Shown here: positions 54,653-62,474 of the stretch, one piece after another
Layout of the letters: each line of letters starts with the position of its first letter
Position numbering within the stretch: position 1 is the first letter of the stretch
NCBI RefSeq assembly: GCF_920984665.1
Contig: NZ_CAKLBP010000011.1
Span: forward strand, 1 to 64,000
DNA from: Pedobacter sp. Leaf170
GTDB lineage: Bacteria; Bacteroidota; Bacteroidia; Sphingobacteriales; Sphingobacteriaceae
Direction: 5' to 3'
DNA length: 64,000 bases
Made by a program: the position numbers and the translations under genes
The notes under the pieces: model-generated
What the model saw: only the letters and a program-made list of their open reading frames with translations
Database searches by the model: none
Told to the model about the DNA's origin: nothing

Positions 54653-55294
54653 TTATAATCCCTCTGGCTTGTAACTGTAGTCAAGCTCTAACTTTTCGGA
54701 TCTTGGAATAACGATTACCTCAAAGCCTTCATAAAAAATCATCCTCAAGATACAATTTGAATGGCCATCAACCTTGCCATCGAAAAACTGATACTTGAAA
54801 ACAGATTGATTTGCGCCTTCAAAGATGTGCCACACAGGGATATCTTTATAATTTGGAAGCCTCTCATGGATATCGGCTTTTCCATCATCAAAAAGAAAAT
54901 TATAATAAAATGGTGTGGGATAAGATTGCCAGCGTTTTTTATATTCCTTAAAATATACTGCATGAGAAATTTTTATGATCACATCATCAACACGCTTTCT
55001 ATCGTGAAAGAAACTACTATCTATTTGCTTGCTGAAAGTTTTTAAGAACAGCTTAGGACTATGAAGGTATCCACTGCGCACCGATCCTCGCCAGTGTGTT
55101 AGAGCAATACTGTTGTTTCCTGAGCATGATACAATAATACCTCGGACATACTCATCATCTTTTGAAGTTTCATTATTATGGATGGCGCATGATGGCACGG
55201 TTATTAAATCCTTCCGATATCCTTTTGGGAAAAAACATTTTGCCGGGGCATGCTCAACACTTGTAGCAGGCTCATCGCACATGTAGCATTTCAT
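54653..55294 (-). CDS. HNH-like/zinc-binding protein
   Basis: This 213-aa protein opens MKCYMCDEPATSVEHAPAKC, followed by FFPKGYRK and a later VPSCAIHNNETSKDDEYVRG. The CxxC...EH...C...C-x-x-H-N layout is that of HNH-type zinc endonuclease folds, with the H-N pair as the catalytic segment. The remaining 150 residues are unrecognised. Proteins of this kind are common in defence and mobile loci. It is separate from the integrase run by 34 bp of the next gene's gap and could share its transcript. Confidence 0.55.
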   Translation of the reverse strand: MKCYMCDEPATSVEHAPAKCFFPKGYRKDLITVPSCAIHNNETSKDDEYVRGIIVSCSGNNSIALTHWRGSVRSGYLHSPKLFLKTFSKQIDSSFFHDRKRVDDVIIKISHAVYFKEYKKRWQSYPTPFYYNFLFDDGKADIHERLPNYKDIPVWHIFEGANQSVFKYQFFDGKVDGHSNCILRMIFYEGFEVIVIPRSEKLELDYSYKPEGL

Positions 55295-55328
55295 CGATAA
55301 GTGATTTAACTCAATTTATAAAGTTAGC

Positions 55329-55751
55329 TTAAAACAGATCCTCCAACTTTATAGCAATCTCTGTAAACGACAAATAGAAAAATTGATTCTGTAGCTGGTG
55401 CACAAAGTAAATAGCCGGAAGGCGCTCATTGTTAATGTAAAGATGATAAGTATCCTGATCATTTTCATCAGTGTAAACAGCAAGGTGGTAATCGTTACCA
55501 TTTACATTTACGCCTTTATCTAAGCCGATTCGTTCTGCAAAACCAGATTTTATTTGGATTGGTTTAAACTCATGGTTACCTGGTGCATCCGAATAAACCA
55601 CGCCATTACCATTGTGAGTATATTGAACCGCTCCAAAGCTGTCTTCGTGCACCTCAGATACTTTAGCCATGAAAACATAGTTATCACCCCAACTATCTAT
55701 ATTTTGGCTTACTAGCCAATTACCAGGCCTCAACTCATTTAGCTTTAACAT
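55329..55751 (-). CDS. Protein of unknown function, mobile-element type
   Basis: This 140-aa soluble protein begins MLKLNELRPGNWLVSQNIDS. The opening resembles the ELRIGNxV start common to a family of small proteins in Bacteroidota prophages and integrative elements; the rest (beta-rich, YHLYINNERLPAIYFVHQLQ) is not recognised. Its place beside the integrase fits that origin. Confidence 0.6.
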   Translation of the reverse strand: MLKLNELRPGNWLVSQNIDSWGDNYVFMAKVSEVHEDSFGAVQYTHNGNGVVYSDAPGNHEFKPIQIKSGFAERIGLDKGVNVNGNDYHLAVYTDENDQDTYHLYINNERLPAIYFVHQLQNQFFYLSFTEIAIKLEDLF

Positions 55752-55765
55752 TTCGCTAATTTAAT

Positions 55766-55903
55766 TTATTTCATGATTAATTTATCCTTTGGCACCGGTA
55801 ATGTGTGTGATTTTTGGATACATGGCTGCGGGTTCTCTTTTTCGCAGGATGTTAATAATATGGTGATCAGGAGTAGTGCAGGTAAAATGTATGTTGTTTT
55901 CAT
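55766..55903 (-). CDS. 45-aa lipoprotein next to the integrase
   Basis: The frame reads MKTTYILPALLLITILLTSC and continues EKENPQPCIQKSHTLPVPKD, ending at a TAA (55766). The signal and lipobox LTSC (Cys20) are unmistakable. The mature part would be only 25-26 residues. It starts 2 bp after the integrase stop. Very short proline-containing lipoproteins resemble phage outer spanins in size, but there is no inner-spanin gene with it, so this is only a thought. Confidence 0.65.
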   Translation of the reverse strand: MKTTYILPALLLITILLTSCEKENPQPCIQKSHTLPVPKDKLIMK

Positions 55904-55905
55904 TG

Positions 55906-57033
55906 TTAGTGTTTTAAAAGGTTAAATACTTGGTTTGCGTAACCATCCATTATGATATCGTCCTTAACTTCGGTTATGTACGCCTCATGTATTGCCAGTG
56001 TGGCGTGACCGATCAGGTCTTTGGTAATTGTGGTATTTTGTATTGTTTGGTTAGCCAGGACCGCGAAGCTATGCCGGGCAATATGGCTGGTTAGGTTTTT
56101 ATCAATCCCCACTTGCTTTGCAATACGCTTTAGTCTCGATGTGATTATGGCCACTGCACGATTTGCAGCTTTATGTTTTGCGAAAGGATCTGCTGACTCC
56201 TTCACTTTCAATAAGCTGAAAATATAACCATCGCGGCTTTTACCTCGCCACCTGTCAATAATAATTTGCAGCTCAGGTATGATGGCACTGCTATGCTGCT
56301 TGCCTGTTTTAGATTCAACATAAGTTATCCTTGCTTCTTTAACATTATCAGCAGTGAGCCGCAGCAAATCTCCAATTCGTAGGCCCCGCAGATACACACA
56401 CGCCATAAACATATCTCTTACCTCTGCAAGCTTTGGAGGCAAATCAGCTTCCATGAGCAACCGCAGCTCATTAACATTAAGCTTGGCTTTAATCGATTGC
56501 TCCCGCTTGAAATTAATATCAATTAGCGGATTTTCTTTGACAAGCTTAGCTTTGATTGCTTTACGGAACAAAGTGCTTAAAACAGTCATTTTTGCCTTAA
56601 TCGTATTTGCACAGTTTTTAAGATCGTTCCGGAGATATGCAGCAAACTTGTAAATAAAGCTTTCATCAATATCCTCAAAATCTACATCCTTTTTAAAAGC
56701 TATGATCTGATTTAATAATGCTTGATTTATATGATATCTCCCTACCTGTTGCCTTAGCCTGTAGTTTTCGTTTTCCATTTCAAAAAAGCTGCGGAAAGTG
56801 TAGATTTTCTCAAGACCATAATTCTTAAGCGCATTCTCAATCAGGTTGTTTATCCTGGGGGCCTGCAGGTGCCTTGGCGAAACTCTCAGTTTGCTAATTA
56901 ACCAATCCTCTGTTTTACACCTGGCAATCACTTTACGAATGGCCTTGCCTTTCTTAACAACCTGCAGCATGATGGGGTGTGTTCCATCGCTGTAAGTTTT
57001 GTGTTTATAAAGTATGATTTTAGGGTATGGCAT
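55906..57033 (-). CDS. Tyrosine recombinase (integrase)
   Basis: This 375-aa site-specific integrase is of the Bacteroidota phage/ICE type. The N-terminal 80 residues include the arm-binding MPYPKIILYKHKTYSDGTHP segment; about 85-170 form the SAM-like core-binding domain. Catalytic residues: Arg in LRGLRIGDLLRLT, Lys in SKTGKQHS, the H-x-x-R box in SHIARHSF, His in LIGHATLAIHEAY, and nucleophile Tyr352. It is full length and apparently active. No tRNA gene or obvious attachment site is adjacent. Confidence 0.93.
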   Translation of the reverse strand: MPYPKIILYKHKTYSDGTHPIMLQVVKKGKAIRKVIARCKTEDWLISKLRVSPRHLQAPRINNLIENALKNYGLEKIYTFRSFFEMENENYRLRQQVGRYHINQALLNQIIAFKKDVDFEDIDESFIYKFAAYLRNDLKNCANTIKAKMTVLSTLFRKAIKAKLVKENPLIDINFKREQSIKAKLNVNELRLLMEADLPPKLAEVRDMFMACVYLRGLRIGDLLRLTADNVKEARITYVESKTGKQHSSAIIPELQIIIDRWRGKSRDGYIFSLLKVKESADPFAKHKAANRAVAIITSRLKRIAKQVGIDKNLTSHIARHSFAVLANQTIQNTTITKDLIGHATLAIHEAYITEVKDDIIMDGYANQVFNLLKH

Positions 57034-57034
57034 G

Positions 57035-57319
57035 TTAGTTTACTTCGTTATTGAATATTGCTACAATTAGTTCGTGCTGCTCTTTAAGCGCTTGCTTAAG
57101 TTCTCGCTGGTGTTGGCGCCATTTAATTTGCGTTATGCCTTTTGTGTCTCTATTAGCAATCGCACAATTAACCCGGCATGCAACCCTTGCAAGATCAAGA
57201 GCCAAATCTTTGTAGGAGGACATTCCTTGCTCCTCGGGCATTTTCTCAATCATTTCAAGATTACCGGCAAGGACTTTCAATTCGCCTTTCATATAGTTGA
57301 GTATTTCTTTAGTTCCCAT
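57035..57319 (-). CDS. Small helical protein of the integrase operon
   Basis: This is a 94-aa, strongly helical, charged protein (MGTKEILNYMKGELKVLAGN, later KQALKEQHELIVAIFNNEVN) with two cysteines in VACRVNCAIAN. It ends 2 bp before the integrase start and overlaps the upstream lipoprotein gene by 11 bp. No family recognised. Confidence 0.6.
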   Translation of the reverse strand: MGTKEILNYMKGELKVLAGNLEMIEKMPEEQGMSSYKDLALDLARVACRVNCAIANRDTKGITQIKWRQHQRELKQALKEQHELIVAIFNNEVN

Positions 57320-57506
57320 TATGGCCTCCTTTCACTACTATAATATTTGGTATCTGTGGATTTTTATCAATTGGTTTAGGAAGCTTAATATGCTGCGGTT
57401 CCGGTTTACATTCAATCTTTTTGCAGGAAGTGAAATAAACAGCAGCAAATACAAGGATGAAGAATTTCGTGAGGCTTCTAATCAAAATGGTTTTAAAGCG
57501 AGCCAT
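57309..57506 (-). CDS. Small lipoprotein, 65 aa
   Basis: From ATG 57506 it reads MARFKTILIRSLTKFFILVF, with lipobox FTSC (AAVYFTSCKK). The mature part is proline- and lysine-rich (ECKPEPQHIKLPKPIDKNPQ) and ends VVKGGHNGN. A longer frame to 57590 exists, but it places the signal in mid-protein. Like the 45-aa gene, it is spanin-sized; the function is unknown. Confidence 0.6.
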   Translation of the reverse strand: MARFKTILIRSLTKFFILVFAAVYFTSCKKIECKPEPQHIKLPKPIDKNPQIPNIIVVKGGHNGN

Positions 57507-57559
57507 CCTCCTGTATTTTGAGAATGGCCAGTGAGTAGAAATTATTGGAAGCTTAACCA

Positions 57560-57967
57560 TTATAAACCCCTCCTTTCTAATGCAACACATTGAGCCTCTA
57601 CATCCGCAGCATATGCCGCAGCGAAATTAACCCACTCGCCAAAGTTGCCCCGTACAAACACCTTGCCTTCAGGTATATGGTTATCCTGATAGGTAGCGTA
57701 ACTTTCAAAGTTCCCCTGCTCATCATATTCACCTGATTGAATTGAGAACTTATAGATTTGTACCCAGTGAGCTGCAAGGATATTACAATACTCTTTCAAT
57801 ATCATGCAGGCATTTTCCTCATAATCGCTCCAAGTTGAGTACCTGGGCACGTTTAACTCTATTACGGATGTCGTTCCGTCAATATGATATAGAGTTGCTC
57901 TGATGGGCTTGGTTTGGGTTTTATCCTCAAACCTGCCATTAAGCTGAACATTAGTTATGTTAACCAT
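57560..57967 (-). CDS. Element protein of unknown function, 135 aa
   Basis: This soluble protein opens MVNITNVQLNGRFEDKTQTK and ends YAADVEAQCVALERRGL, with aromatic-rich middle (NILAAHWVQIYKFSIQSGEY). It overlaps the upstream 186-aa gene by 8 bp, hence coupled. No family recognised; typical of small early genes of Bacteroidota phage-like elements. Confidence 0.55.
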   Translation of the reverse strand: MVNITNVQLNGRFEDKTQTKPIRATLYHIDGTTSVIELNVPRYSTWSDYEENACMILKEYCNILAAHWVQIYKFSIQSGEYDEQGNFESYATYQDNHIPEGKVFVRGNFGEWVNFAAAYAADVEAQCVALERRGL

Positions 57968-58520
57968 TTACAGCCTCCTTTCCTGCGTAAATCACAACCT
58001 CTTTAACATCCGTTACCACTTGATTAAGCTTTGCTGAATAATTATCTAAGCCTACTAAGCCATTAGCTATAACTTTTTGGATATCTGCTTCTGACTTACT
58101 TCTTATAGTTTGATACTCAACATGGATAAATTCGACTTCATTAGCATTATAGATGCTGCGGTCCGGCCAAAGTCCTGCGGCTTCCACAATCCAACCTGTA
58201 TTAAGGTTTGGTTGGTCGCCATCACCCGCAGGCATTGGCGTTAACCATGCTTTAGGTTCTTTCGCTTCCTTAGGCATGCTTGCTAATTGCTTTTTGGTAT
58301 AGCGAGATAAATCGCGGTGGTGCACATGGAAGCGGGTTGTTCCTCTATCTTCAAAGAATTTTTTCCAACCTGGGTAATAGTGTGGTAGTTTAGCTGTGAC
58401 TTTGCAACCCCAATGGTCACATTTGACATTTTCCTCCCCCGGCAATAGGCATCTATGGTCTACGCCTTCAAATCTATTATCATTGGTAGTTGCTGCGGTT
58501 GCTTTGGTTGTATTTTTCAT
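57960..58520 (-). CDS. Element protein of unknown function, 186 aa, Cys/His-rich N-terminus
   Basis: Residues about 20-70 carry HRCLLPGEENVKCDHWGCKV and FHVHHRDLSRYTKK, a Cys/His cluster that might bind zinc. The C-terminal part (VIANGLVGLDNYSAKLNQVV) looks like a helical pair with apolipoprotein-like periodicity. The N-terminal 15 residues are Thr/Ala-rich and probably disordered. I cannot name a family. Confidence 0.5.
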   Translation of the reverse strand: MKNTTKATAATTNDNRFEGVDHRCLLPGEENVKCDHWGCKVTAKLPHYYPGWKKFFEDRGTTRFHVHHRDLSRYTKKQLASMPKEAKEPKAWLTPMPAGDGDQPNLNTGWIVEAAGLWPDRSIYNANEVEFIHVEYQTIRSKSEADIQKVIANGLVGLDNYSAKLNQVVTDVKEVVIYAGKEAVNG

Positions 58521-58544
58521 GTTGTGTTAGTTTGAGGTTCTTGG

Positions 58545-58781
58545 TTAGCTTATCATTCCACCAGTTGAAAGGGTGGCGATGACTAAATATTGTTTATTTT
58601 CAATGGTAGTGGTTAATAACTCGCCATCGTTCATGCAGGTATAGTGGTCTTTACTTTCGAAAGGCACGCAGCAAACAGATTTGCTATCGCTTAAAGGTTT
58701 AACTCTTAATTCCTCTCTCTCAAGTGCAATACCGTATAGGCATTGCACTGGTCTCGCTAAAGATTTAATTTGCTTTTTCAT
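58545..58781 (-). CDS. Element protein of unknown function, 78 aa
   Basis: The ATG at 58781 (MKKQIKSLARPVQCLYGIAL) is preferred to an upstream one at 58823 that overlaps the neighbouring gene. The protein has three cysteines (VCCVPFESKDHYTC) and a beta-rich C-terminus (TTTIENKQYLVIATLSTGGM). It is unrecognised. It is part of the same leftward run. Confidence 0.5.
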   Translation of the reverse strand: MKKQIKSLARPVQCLYGIALEREELRVKPLSDSKSVCCVPFESKDHYTCMNDGELLTTTIENKQYLVIATLSTGGMIS

Positions 58782-58792
58782 GATATATCTGG

Positions 58793-59089
58793 TTAATAGA
58801 TTAAGTTTTCGATTTTGAAGCATCTGAAACCACCTTGCTCAAGGTCATAGTATGCAAGTGTTTTGTTGGTGCTAGGCTTCCCTTTATACTCATAGTTCAC
58901 ATGAGGTGATTGTAATGTGCCTACTGCAGTTCTAATGCTACCATCAACTTTGCGATATGAGAACTCAACTACACCTTTCATCATGGCGAACTTTAATTTT
59001 ATCAATTCCCATGCGTGTTTTAATGCCTCTGCAAATGTTCCGAAGTTTGAGGCAATCTGCCATGCTGTTTTAAATACTAATGATTTCAT
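58793..59089 (-). CDS. DUF2693-type SH3-barrel-like protein
   Basis: This 98-aa protein has a helical first half (FAEALKHAWELIKLKFAMM) and a short barrel with VVEFSYRKVDGSIRTAVGTL, the pattern of the family named DUF2693 or SH3 beta-barrel fold-containing protein, common in Bacteroidota phages and integrative elements. It is the first gene of the leftward run and begins 20 bp below the proposed control region. Confidence 0.75.
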   Translation of the reverse strand: MKSLVFKTAWQIASNFGTFAEALKHAWELIKLKFAMMKGVVEFSYRKVDGSIRTAVGTLQSPHVNYEYKGKPSTNKTLAYYDLEQGGFRCFKIENLIY

Positions 59090-59108
59090 AATGTTAACTG
59101 CTTTTTGT

Positions 59109-59182
59109 ATGTAACAAATATATCTTACATAATCGATATTAATGTCATATTATTGTCATTATGAAACAAATGTATCTTACTT
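59109..59182. promoter_or_regulatory. Divergent control region with two repeated dyad sites
   Basis: Site 1 (59109-59130) has arms ATGTAA and TTACAT separated by 10 bp. Site 2 (59161-59182) repeats it with 18 of 22 matching positions or so; the shared core AACAAATRTATCTTAC is 52 bp apart in the two. On the - strand each site contains a -7-like box (TATATTTG in 59115-59122, TACATTTG in 59167-59174), so a protein bound there would block leftward transcription. On the + strand TATATTTG at 59197-59204 may serve the rightward genes. TGTCAT occurs twice between the sites (59143, 59154). The XRE protein is the natural candidate to bind. Confidence 0.6.
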
Positions 59183-59208
59183 AGAATATGCACCGTATAT
59201 TTGCACCC

Positions 59209-59448
59209 ATGAAAGAAGACGATTTCAAACAGATCATGGCAAGGCCAGAGATAAACGCTACAGGTATAGCAAATAAAATGTATGAGGGAATCGCAAACCC
59301 GCGAGTTCGCTTACACAATAAGATCAATAATGCAAAGTCAGGAAACGGGCATGCCCGCCTTACAGATGACGACTTATCAAAAGCCTGGGAAGTGTTGAAG
59401 GATTTAGCGGATGATATTTATAGTAGGGAGCCAGAAGAAAATGTATAA
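59209..59448 (+). CDS. Small protein of unknown function, first rightward gene
   Basis: From ATG 59209 it has 79 residues (MKEDDFKQIMARPEINATGI), helical and charged, ending LADDIYSREPEENV. An ATG at 59188 would add MHRIFAP but overlaps the + strand -7 box (59197-59204). If that box is used, the transcript would be nearly leaderless. It precedes XRE by 30 bp. Its last 31 bases are repeated after the XRE gene. No family recognised. Confidence 0.55.
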   Translation: MKEDDFKQIMARPEINATGIANKMYEGIANPRVRLHNKINNAKSGNGHARLTDDDLSKAWEVLKDLADDIYSREPEENV

Positions 59449-59917
59449 GCACTATTACCACACACTTAATACAAAATAATGAGTAAGCATGATTTAGCAC
59501 TAGCAGCGAGATTAAAGCAATTTAGGAAGTTGTTTGTGGACAACCATATGGACATAGCTGCTCCTCTATTAGAAATATCTAGAGGTAAGCTCGGTAATAT
59601 GGAATCTGGAGAGACTGCCGTTGATGTAAAAGTGATAAATTTACTTCAAAAGAAGTATGGTCTAAACAGAGATTGGTTGATGGATGGCAAAGGTAATATG
59701 CGGTCAAACGATACCAGAAAAAAGACCGGATTAATGGGAACCATTGAAATGGGCGACAGGATTGATAAACTCACGACAGAAATGCTAATTCTTACCAAGA
59801 ATCTTAATAATGCCTGGCAAATTATTGAGCGCCATGAAAAGGAGATTGACAGACAAGTAAAAGAAATTGAAAAGCTCAAAGATGGGAGCAGATGATATTT
59901 ATAGCAGGGAGCCTGAG
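59407..59917 (+). repeat. 30-bp direct repeats flanking the XRE gene
   Basis: The block GCGGATGATATTTATAGTAG + GGAGCCAGAAG (59407-59437) recurs with few changes at 59888-59917 (GCAGATGATATTTATAGCAG + GGAGCCTGAG). In the frame of the 79-aa gene both read DDIYSREPE; the second copy has its own TAA (about 59925). So the second copy is an orphan C-terminus of the first gene. Confidence 0.85.
59479..59895 (+). CDS. XRE-family transcriptional regulator
   Basis: This 138-aa protein has an N-terminal helix-turn-helix (about 8-70: MDIAAPLLEISRGKLGNMES, then the family ending YGLNRDWLMDGKGNM) and a C-terminal coiled coil (about 88-136, IDKLTTEMLILTKNLNNAWQ and ERHEKEIDRQVKEIEKLKDG). There is no peptidase domain, so it is not a LexA-cleavable CI. 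It probably represses the leftward element genes through the repeated dyads at 59109-59182. Confidence 0.85.
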   Translation: MSKHDLALAARLKQFRKLFVDNHMDIAAPLLEISRGKLGNMESGETAVDVKVINLLQKKYGLNRDWLMDGKGNMRSNDTRKKTGLMGTIEMGDRIDKLTTEMLILTKNLNNAWQIIERHEKEIDRQVKEIEKLKDGSR

Positions 59918-59932
59918 GGGGAATAATATATC

Positions 59933-61012
59933 ATGAATAGACTCGTAATTGTAGGAAACGGTTTTGACCTCGCTCATGGACTTAAAACGAGCTATTGCGA
60001 TTTCCTCACCAATTATCTCATTAGTGTAATCGATTCATTTAACACCAAATTCTATCATGGCGATGAGTTGATTGAGATAAAAAATACATATCATGGAACT
60101 AGAGAATTCAACACAGAATGGGACAAAAGCAAAGTTTTCGAGATATTAAAAGAATTACAGAGCAATCAATATACCAGTGTAGTGTTTAAATCAAGTCTAT
60201 TGAAGGATAGCTTGCAAAAAGCTCATAATTTAAAATGGGTTGATTTAGAAAATGATTATTATGAGGAATTATTAAGGCTGTTGCAAACTAAACCTGCAAA
60301 TGTCGATTTAATTCAGAAGCTGAATATTCAGTTTGATTTTCTTAAAAAAAAATTGGAGAATTATTTAACCAGTCAAATCGTTGATCTCCAACCGAGTGAA
60401 GAGATTCAAAGACTATTTCATGGTCCGATCAGAACAAGGAGTATGAATGAACCCCAAATGAATCTTCCAAATAACATTATGTTTTTGAATTTTAATTATA
60501 CAAAAACATTAAACAACTACGAAACTTACGAATATCCGGGATTGACCCATAGAAGAGGTTATGCTACTAATATATCCATTAATCAAATCCATGGAGAATT
60601 GAAATCAAAAGAGAATCCTATAATCTTTGGTTTTGGTGACGAATATGACGAGGAGTATGTCAAGTTTGAAAGCCTGAAAACCAATACGGTATTTCAGCAC
60701 ATAAAATCATTCGCATATTTTCAAACTACTAATTACACAAGGTTAATGAGTTTCCTAGATATGGATTCGTTTGAGGTATACATTGTTGGACATTCGTGTG
60801 GGTTATCAGACAGAACAATGTTCAGAGAAGTTTTTGGACACAAGAATTGTGGGCTTATTTGGAATTTTTATTATCAAAGGCCTGATGGAACTGATGATTT
60901 TTTAGACAAGAATTATGAACTCGCTCGCCATTTTACAAATAAGGGAGTGATGCGAAAAAAAATAGTTGCTAAACCGTTTACCTCGCCTTTCCCGCAATTT
61001 CTACTAAAGTAA
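59933..61012 (+). CDS. AbiH-family abortive-infection protein
   Basis: This is a 359-aa protein with the AbiH start MNRLVIVGNGFDLAHGLKTS and, later, NIMFLNFNYTKTLNNYE, NQIHGELKSKENPIIFGFGD and VEVYIVGHSCG-like IVGHSCGLSDRTMFREVF, all hallmarks of the family first described as a lactococcal phage-resistance protein. The mode of action is not established; the N-terminus looks like a nucleotide-binding strand-loop. As cargo directly after the regulator genes it suggests a phage-defence role for the element. Confidence 0.9.
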   Translation: MNRLVIVGNGFDLAHGLKTSYCDFLTNYLISVIDSFNTKFYHGDELIEIKNTYHGTREFNTEWDKSKVFEILKELQSNQYTSVVFKSSLLKDSLQKAHNLKWVDLENDYYEELLRLLQTKPANVDLIQKLNIQFDFLKKKLENYLTSQIVDLQPSEEIQRLFHGPIRTRSMNEPQMNLPNNIMFLNFNYTKTLNNYETYEYPGLTHRRGYATNISINQIHGELKSKENPIIFGFGDEYDEEYVKFESLKTNTVFQHIKSFAYFQTTNYTRLMSFLDMDSFEVYIVGHSCGLSDRTMFREVFGHKNCGLIWNFYYQRPDGTDDFLDKNYELARHFTNKGVMRKKIVAKPFTSPFPQFLLK

Positions 61013-61390
61013 TTTTTGATACATTCAAAAACTAACAATATTACACATTCCTAGGTATGTCAATTGCCTTAACCCATTCATCTTTGTGACACCTGTCGTA
61101 ACTTTTAGCTGCGGTTATTTCTTCACTAATCCCGAATTACAGGTCCGTTAATAGTGTTAATATAACCCGCAGCAATTCAAATAATATTATTAAATTGTAA
61201 TATCAAATCACTCAACCATTGATATTGCCGTTTTTGGGAGAGACTTATTGCCCGGATTAGTGATATGACTATAATATATTTAAAGCCCAAAGACGATTAC
61301 TTTATCATGGAAGAAGCGACCTAAATATTCTATTAGATAAAACCTATGTTTAATATCAGGACTTTAGAGTGATTTGATTAATTCTTTTTA
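61013..61390. other. 378-bp gap: probable left flank of the IS110 element
   Basis: No gene. TCACTAATCC (61123-61132) and GGATTAGTGA (61254-61263) are exact inverted repeats 121 bp apart. IS110 elements carry a long non-coding 5' region encoding their bridge RNA; this position and size fit, but I cannot identify the loops or the element ends. Confidence 0.45.
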
Positions 61391-62443
61391 ATGGAAACAA
61401 AGCAAATCGGTAAAATCAGATATTTTGTAGGCATTGATGTATCCAAGCTTACATTTAACTATTGCTTAAGATACGGCGGCAATAATGTGCTGAATGGAAA
61501 GGCCGGCAATAATGTTGAGTCAATCAAGGAATTTATTGCTACTTTAAAAGAGATTCCAGAATTCAAGTTAGGTCAGGCAATCTTCGGCTTGGAAGTTACT
61601 GGGGTTTATGGACTAACATTAATGAATACCCTTTCTAAAATGAGGGCAAAGGTAGTAGTTGAGCCTGCAATTAAAATTAAAAATTCATTGGGAATTGTCA
61701 GAGGCAAGAACGATAAACTTGATGCTGCACGAATTACGAGATATCTAATTAAAAATCTTCAAGAGTTGAAACTATGGACACCTCGGAGATTAATTATTGA
61801 CGAATTAGATAGTCTTTCAACTATGCGTGACCGAATAGTCAAGGTTAACTCAATGTTAAATGTTCCCCTGGATGAAGATGAAGGATTTATAAATAAGCAA
61901 ATATCTGATAATAACAGAAAATTATGTGCGCCAACAATCTCAAATTGCCAGCAATTGATGTTGGATATTGATGCACGTATTTTCACCACCTGGAAAAATG
62001 ACGAGCGATGCAATAGATTGATGCAAATCATGCTATCAGTTAAAGGGATTGGCTCTGTAACGGCTTTAGCTATTCTAATCCAAACGAATGAATTTAAAAG
62101 TATAACTACAGCCAGGCAATTTGCCTCTTATTGCGGTGTCGCTCCCTTTGAATACAATTCAGGAACCAGTGTTAAGAGAATATCTCGCGTTTCAAGTATG
62201 GCTAATAAATATGTTAAGTCTTTACTGCATAATTGCGTGCGCTCATGTATTGGCTTTGATCCCGAAATAAAAGCTTACTACAAGAGACGAGTTGAAGTAG
62301 ACAAGAAAAATAAAATGACAGTCATGAATGCCATCAAGTTTAAACTCTTATGCCGAGTGTTTGCTTGCGTTCGGACTGATAGGATGTATGAGGAAGGGTA
62401 TGTGTCGAAGGGGCTAGGGGAAGTAGAAGCTCAACTCGTCTAG
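61391..62443 (+). CDS. IS110-family transposase
   Basis: This 350-aa protein carries the DEDD RuvC-like domain: Asp16 (FVGIDVSK), Glu68 (FGLEVTGVYG), Asp108 and Asp111 (GKNDKLDAARI). The C-terminal transposase_20 domain has SVKGIGSVTALAILIQTNEF, ARQFASYCGVAPFEYNSGTS (with the catalytic serine) and MANKYVKSLLHNCV. Complete and apparently active. It lies between the AbiH and RES genes, so it may have separated a formerly continuous defence cargo. Confidence 0.93.
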   Translation: METKQIGKIRYFVGIDVSKLTFNYCLRYGGNNVLNGKAGNNVESIKEFIATLKEIPEFKLGQAIFGLEVTGVYGLTLMNTLSKMRAKVVVEPAIKIKNSLGIVRGKNDKLDAARITRYLIKNLQELKLWTPRRLIIDELDSLSTMRDRIVKVNSMLNVPLDEDEGFINKQISDNNRKLCAPTISNCQQLMLDIDARIFTTWKNDERCNRLMQIMLSVKGIGSVTALAILIQTNEFKSITTARQFASYCGVAPFEYNSGTSVKRISRVSSMANKYVKSLLHNCVRSCIGFDPEIKAYYKRRVEVDKKNKMTVMNAIKFKLLCRVFACVRTDRMYEEGYVSKGLGEVEAQLV

Positions 62444-62474
62444 TTGTAGTTAGAACTAAACAATACTAAATTTT

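Noticed and set aside
54489-54674. 61-codon frame reading MTVKKS twice
   Set aside because: The MTVKKS repeats come from the TGACCGT-N3-AAAATCT motif itself; the frame crosses a (CG)7 tract and the end of the neighbouring gene.
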